DNA from: Gnetum montanum
Lineage: Eukaryota > Streptophyta > Gnetopsida > Gnetales > Gnetaceae
DNA length: 64,000 bases
Assembly (NCBI GenBank): GCA_015680685.1
Contig: MNCI01008335.1
Span: 461,842-525,841 of the forward strand
Direction of reading: 5' to 3'
The notes beneath the pieces are model-generated. The model worked only from the letters and a program-made list of their open reading frames with translations. It was not told where the DNA came from and made no database searches. Within the stretch, counting starts at the first letter, position 1, and each line of letters begins with the position of its first letter. Positions 59,182-64,000 of this stretch are shown piece by piece. The position numbers were made by a program, and so were the translations under genes.

Positions 59182-60449
59182 TGTAACGATGGAAAACGTT
59201 GGTTGCTGGAAACACCGAGAGGATTTCTGTGTACACATTTCCAACCCTAGATCCGTGCGAGGGCCATGCTGGAGAGAATGGATTCGAGGTGTCCTGAACG
59301 ATCTTGCCAATTAGATAGGGACTTATTTAATCATTAAAATTATCACTGATCGTATAATGAGAAGATAAATTAATGTAAAAATATAATATCAATTTGATGA
59401 GAAAATGAGATATGCTCCAAGATCGGATCTTGAAGACAATGACAACGATGTAAACTATGCAAAATGACTGTAAAATCAATGTAAGTAAGGTGCCATGAAT
59501 TAAAGAATTTGGGAAATGTACGATCCCAAGATCTTGGATTTATCTTATAGAAAAATATGATGAATACAATAGGATTTGTAAGCGGATTCCAGTTTGAACG
59601 AAGCGTCTACCACCAACAAGAAGCTATTTAGAGATTAAACAAGCAAGGGCTAATCTACCTTGTTCACTAGCCAATCTAGATGCAAGGGAGTCAATCTCGA
59701 AGCAAAATGTTCACTCATTTGAAATCTCTGACCAAAAGCTTCTCGTTGTCCCTGTCGATGCTCTTTTGTTGCCAGCTCTTTCTTGTCTTCTCGCTAATGT
59801 TTTTGCCAAAAATTGCCAACCCTTTGAGCATTATCCACCAGGGTATTTATAAGAATAGGGTTAAGAGAAAAATACGGTTTAGATGATGCATGTCCTGGGT
59901 CAGCAAAATGTCGTTGACCTGATGTGCTATAGCTGAGGCTTGCAACGTTACATTGTGCTATGCTCTGAAGCGTAGTATAGCATAACCACCCTTGTCTTTA
60001 GCATTGATGGACTCTTCGGTAGAAAACTATCCTATGGCTATGCTGCGATATGCTGGGAAGCATATCCTAGCATAATGAACCTACTACTTGAATTTTGTTA
60101 TCCTTGTTGCTGCGGCTAATTTAGCTGTGCTGTCGCTTTATGCTGCATTATGTTGCGTTACACTGCATAGCGAAACGTAGCATAATACACCAAAAGTTAA
60201 GATATTTTGCAACATGACTAACTTGCAAAGTTGGAGTGTTGTCACTGTGCATCCCTTGTTCTGTTTTGTCCTCCTGAAGTCCGCTACGCTGAGTTGCGTA
60301 GCATAGCGTAATAGCCCCTTAGCTGAAAAAGAAAACTTGTTGAGATGTGCCCATTGCCCAGATATTTTGACACTGTACTTGTGAGGATCCTTGCCTAAAA
60401 TTTGAGACTTTGCTGAATTACTGAGGTCTCAAAATTTCACGGTGTTTTA
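59182..60449 (-). repeat. T LTR-C (5' LTR)
   Basis: 1268 bp, plus strand TGTAACGATGG...GGTGTTTTA (end CA mutated to TA), followed by the target repeat GTATT. TATA box at 59844-59851 (minus). Differs from LTR-A and LTR-B by scattered substitutions and small indels. Confidence 0.9.
59844..59851 (-). promoter_or_regulatory. TATA box in T LTR-C
   Basis: TATAAATA on the minus strand about 600 bp from the LTR start, the expected promoter for the genomic RNA. Confidence 0.6.
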
Positions 60450-60454
60450 GTATT

Positions 60455-61966
60455 GTTAAGGTCTTTTTGTTGACCACCTCATCAAGAGGTGATTCTTCCT
60501 CACTATCATAAAATTGGACTTCCCTCTTTTTGATGAAGGGATCCTTATTATATTTCTCTACACTTTCTCATTTTCTCAATTCTCCTTCCTCTTTTACTAC
60601 CTACTCAATTAGCCTTTGTATCTAATGAGCTTTGAGTTTTGATGGTGTCCCTTCGGCATAAACCCCTAGAGTTCTGCTCATGTTTGATCTAAGTCCATTT
60701 ATGATATGGAAAAGCTATTTCTGCTAAGAATAATTATGGTCATGGCATCGGTGTATGAGAGAATAGTATTTTCCCATGGTGGTGTCTAAGGGTTCATAGT
60801 TTTCTTGCTTCCATCCTTAGATATTCCATCTTAGATTAGATACTCTAAAGTATGCTTGATACTTATCATTAAATAGCTCTAGCATTGTACTCCACCTGCA
60901 GATAGATTCTGGCTCTAAGGACCAGTACTAGCTTTCTGCTTCCTTGATGAGTGTCCTAGGAAATAGCTTTAATTTCTACCAATCATTTTCAATGTTTTGT
61001 AAGGAATAGACATCATGAAAATCTTGAATATGTGTTTGTGGATCAAAGTTATATCCCCCCTCAAATCTAGGAATATTATTTATATTAAGTTGTCTGATCT
61101 AACTATCTCTCACATTCATAATTGGAATTTTTATAGCCTCTATAATATTTATCATGCTTTGGGTTGCTAGTAAAGGCTCATCCTCATCATTATTTCATTG
61201 TCGCTGATGATGTCCTCTATTACCCCTTCATTCATTATGGGCTTGGTGATCATCATTATTGTTTCATTGTTCACCTTCATCATAGTTGTTCCTTCTACAA
61301 CATTTTTCAGAATAAGAAGAGGAAGAAGAAAAAGATGCAAATGAAGAGGATGAAGAGGAAGGAGGACTACCACCACAATGGTGTATGCCAATTTCCCTTT
61401 AGTTGTCATGGCCATGTTCATTAGTTTTTTGATCTTCTTAATGCTTGTCCAAGCCCTTGCCTTGACTGCCATCTTTACCTGAACTTGGATTATTGATGGT
61501 GGAAGATAGATTCAAGGTTGCATCCCCATCACTAATAATAAGGGGTGGAGAATTCTCATGTTGAGAGCTCCCAAAGGGAGGATCCTCATTGTCATCTTGC
61601 TTCAACAAGAACAAGGGATTGGTGAACCATTTTTCTTTCACAAACTCATGGTTCTTCTCCTGGTGTCAATCTCTCCTACGTTGTGTTTCAGTGGGACGGT
61701 AGTCCTGGTAGTGATAATCATGCATAACATACTCTTCTTGAAGATCTTGTATGCCCAACTTCCTAATAGTTTGAAGTAGTATCATGGGCATAGATCGATC
61801 AAGAGGCATTACAAATGTTACCTTCCATATCATGCCATTGCAGTTGTTCATCCTGATGCAGGATGAAGGTGAAGTTAGAAACATACTTATCTAGATGAGT
61901 ATGTACCACCTTGCATTCTTGAGGGATTGGTAGTTTAGTATCATCACACATGTGAGAAGAAGAAAT
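60455..61966 (-). pseudogene. O3 gag N-terminal part (decayed), right of T
   Basis: Matches the 11590-11945 fragment ('FTFILHQDEQLQWHDMEGNI') and O2 gag. The start codon used by the fragment ('MSSSH') is ATT here at about 61966; the next ATG is 61951. A one-base insertion near 61820 shifts the frame. A Ser-rich run ('PPSSSSSSF') lies near 61370. The segment stops exactly at the T target repeat and resumes at 35501. Confidence 0.8.
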
Positions 61967-62102
61967 TTTTCAACACAAATAAAATATTAATATGCTTATG
62001 TAATTAAATTTATTATGAAAATGATTTTGATCTTAGGGTTTGTCCAACAATGTTAATGATGTTCACTAAACCCCATATTGCACATGTATTAAACAAAAAG
62101 AG

Positions 62103-62120
62103 TCCTTGACAATGATGCCA
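62103..62120 (-). promoter_or_regulatory. O3 primer-binding site
   Basis: Minus strand TGGCATCATTGTCAAGGA begins one base from the LTR end at 62122, a mutated form of the O2 site. Confidence 0.7.
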
Positions 62121-62121
62121 A

Positions 62122-63081
62122 TGATAAGTGGTGAAGGGTACCCCTATGCCCAACCATACGAATCATGAAGCATTCATACATGATTTAGTCGGATTCCGTG
62201 GACTCTATGTCTTAAGGTACACTAGTTTTTAGGAAGTGAACCTTACCCTAACAATCATTCATTGTCTTTCCAATTTCACTTGTGATGTATAAAGGTATGG
62301 TTAAGTCTAATCAAGGCATATGATTTCTATTATTTTATGTTTTATATTCCTTAGTGCTTAAGTAGAGAGATGAAGTAATTTAATAACTAATTTAACTTAA
62401 CTACTTAACTAATCTCTAACTAGTCCTAACATAAGCATCTAATCCCACTTCCATACACGTCCTAAACCCATGTACCCACTACTGGGATTACCAAACACTA
62501 TTCTACTAGGTGCACTAAGCAATAACGTTGCTGGGATTACTAAGTGACTACGTGTTTACACTTGAAGCGATTGTACTTATGTGTTTAATCTATTTAGCTT
62601 AATTAATTAACTAATTGCTTAAAGTCTAATTTAGCTTAATTAATTACATAATTAATGAAAACAATAAATGCATAAATAAATCATTAATCTATTCTATGTG
62701 TTGCAAGGTTTGATCAAAAGGCTCATCTTTATTGCCATTCACACTAGTGTGGTTCATGTACAATAGTGCTTGAATAAAGATCCATACAATTTCTAACTCC
62801 TACCCTAGGCACTTAGAGGAATATTTTAACTCTCAAATGGAAAAATTGTAAGAGCTCTACTACTACTATGACTCGAGTAATCCATAAACATGTTTGTGAG
62901 CTCCTATTTATAGTTTTTATTACTAGGTTGCATTGATAGGGCCCCGTAGATGTAGCAAATGCTACGTCAACGTAGCCCCATTGATGGGTTAACACCATGT
63001 AGATGGGACCACATCGATGGAGGCCTGTTGATCAGGCCACATCAATAGGGGCCCATTGATGTGACACATTGACACTCATCA
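62122..63081 (-). repeat. O3 5' LTR
   Basis: 960 bp, TGATAAGTGG...CTCATCA; partner of 12100-13040. TATA box at 62905-62912 (minus). The U3 part (about 62932-63063) holds five or six copies of a GATGGGGCC-like word about 20 bp apart. Confidence 0.85.
62905..62912 (-). promoter_or_regulatory. TATA box in O3 5' LTR
   Basis: TATAAATA on the minus strand, as in the partner LTR at 12895-12902. Confidence 0.55.
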
Positions 63082-63329
63082 CCCTTAGACAAATAGCCAA
63101 CACAAAACTTTCATAGAGCCTAATGGCCTATCAAAATCAAACCTTTAACATGTAAACCACATGTTATATACTCTAACTAAGTTAGCAATGGCTCATTGAT
63201 AAATTATACCAATTTCTTCATCATCATCATCACCCTAGCCTTGTCCCAACAATATTATATTCTATTTTCCCATGAGTTATCGTAATTTTCTTATTTGATC
63301 CATGATAGAGGTGTATAATATTATGATAT
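63082..63329. other. Flank between O3 and the next LTR-like sequence
   Basis: No gene or repeat recognised. Contains a short ATC run (about 63219-63231). Confidence 0.4.
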
Positions 63330-64000
63330 TGTGACATCCCATCCCTAGATGTCATGGAAAACATCAAATATATGATATATTAGACTTTATGTGTACAAAT
63401 AAAATATACTAAATGCAAAATATATGTGATATTCAACAATGTATAAAGACAATAATAGGAAAATGTAGAAAGAGAAAGAAAAGAATGCTTTATTGATATG
63501 GAATAGCATATCCAAATTGTGCTCTAAGAGTGTTCCTTAGGGTTTTCTTCATTTGGCATCTATCCCTTAGAGGCAATCTAGCATTGCCACCACAATCAGG
63601 CCTATAACCCAACTAGAAGGGATGGCTAGTCCATTTCCTATTCCACTTCACCTAGCTTCCTGTGACTTGCTTGTACTGGCTCTACTACTTCATGCTTGGC
63701 ACAACCTCTAACCTCAGGTATAAATGCCTTAGGTCAAATTTCCAAAGGTTACCTTAAGATACATGTCCATTATTACAACATGCCCTTTTAGGTCTTAATC
63801 ACAACTACCCTTTCGAGTCTTGTTAAGATGATAATAACACTTGTTATGAAGAAACACCATATTCATTATGTAGTAGCATCATTTAGTAATGGGGATGTGA
63901 TAGATATGATATAATTTTTCTATTTACAATTTTAACAAATAAGTTGTTTACCATATCAAGATATGTAATCTATTGATTAAGGTATGTTACTTACATTCTA
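63330..64000. mobile_element. LTR-like sequence running off the right edge
   Basis: Begins TGTGACATCCCATCCC, a start of the same style as the solo LTR at 16281 (TGTAACACCCCATCC). No coding frame is visible to the window end. The other end and target repeat are outside the window. Confidence 0.4.

Larger units (their letters stand above)
35507..60449 (-). mobile_element. T: tandem (three-LTR) Tat-type retrotransposon array nested in O3 gag
   Basis: 24.9 kb, flanked by the 5-bp direct repeat GTATT (35502-35506 and 60450-60454). The O3 gag sequence is collinear with O2 if T and one GTATT are removed. Structure: LTR-A 35507-36753, internal copy 1 36754-43662, truncated LTR-B 43663-44763, internal copy 2 44764-59181, LTR-C 59182-60449. 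Copy 2 is complete in layout: gag-protease, an opposite-strand gene, RT, RNase H, a second archaeal-type RNase H, integrase, tandem repeats, polypurine tract. Copy 1 lacks gag-protease and most of the opposite-strand gene. The second RNase H is the hallmark of the Tat lineage. A full unit would be about 17 kb. All pol frames contain stops. Confidence 0.85.
12100..63081 (-). mobile_element. O3: old Athila-like retrotransposon split by three nested insertions
   Basis: The 5' LTR is 62122-63081 and the 3' LTR is 12100-13040. Internal parts, in transcription order, are: primer site; gag (61966-60455, then 35501-34500); protease (to about 33960); pol (33900-30860); a 3' non-coding region (30859-29576, then 19769-19103); and the extra frame (16136-13290). 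The parts are collinear with O2 across each insertion. The interruptions are T (35507-60449), O2 (19770-29575) and a solo LTR (16281-19097). Without them and one copy of each target duplication the element is about 13.4 kb, normal for Athila. Its LTRs are clearly more diverged from each other than those of the nested elements, as expected for the oldest layer. No target duplication for O3 itself is visible because another element copy abuts its 3' LTR. Confidence 0.8.

Noticed and set aside
61164-61424. Plus-strand Lys/Met-rich frame
   Set aside because: Shadow of the Ser-rich part of O3 gag on the minus strand.

Overview
This is nuclear DNA from a land plant, probably a large repeat-rich genome (a gymnosperm would fit, but the window does not prove it). 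The evidence is a spliced clan-71 cytochrome P450 gene in a sea of old, nested Ty3/gypsy LTR retrotransposons of the plant-specific Athila and Tat types. Only one ordinary host gene is intact. Nearly all other coding sequence is decayed retroelement, mostly on the minus strand.

Layout. (1) 1-8540: the 3' two-thirds of a decayed Athila-like element, called O0, on the minus strand: gag end/protease, pol, and an extra 3' reading frame that runs off the left edge. (2) 8541-11589: a GC-rich host segment with an apparently intact two-exon P450 (8917-10564, minus). (3) 12100-63081: one old Athila-like element, O3, whose two LTRs (12100-13040 and 62122-63081) are now about 50 kb apart because three later insertions split it. 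These are a 2.8-kb solo LTR (16281-19097, target duplication CTATT), a complete Athila-like element O2 (19770-29575, target duplication GTGAT/GTGCT), and a giant Tat-type array T (35507-60449, target duplication GTATT). Without the insertions O3 is about 13.4 kb. Left of its 3' LTR there is a further primer-binding site and gag start (11590-12099), so that LTR is shared with a truncated neighbour copy. (4) 63330-64000: the start of another LTR-like sequence.

The most unusual object is T. It reads LTR - internal - truncated LTR - internal - LTR, with two internal copies in tandem. It carries the second (archaeal-type) RNase H that marks the Tat lineage. Between gag-protease and reverse transcriptase it holds a complete multi-exon gene on the OPPOSITE strand (50440-54853, plus). 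Nine exons with GT-AG borders can be proposed, and the reading phase agrees across seven of the eight junctions. Part of its product resembles an FCP1/NIF-type HAD phosphatase fold with degenerate catalytic motifs. It ends in an acidic His/Pro/Glu-rich tail followed by AATAAA. A truncated second copy lies at 42545-43662.

All functional statements rest on reading the sequence and on general knowledge of these families; no database search was run. One ambiguous base with a duplicated flank at 40903 shows that the assembly was joined inside the T array, so the tandem structure should be checked against long reads.
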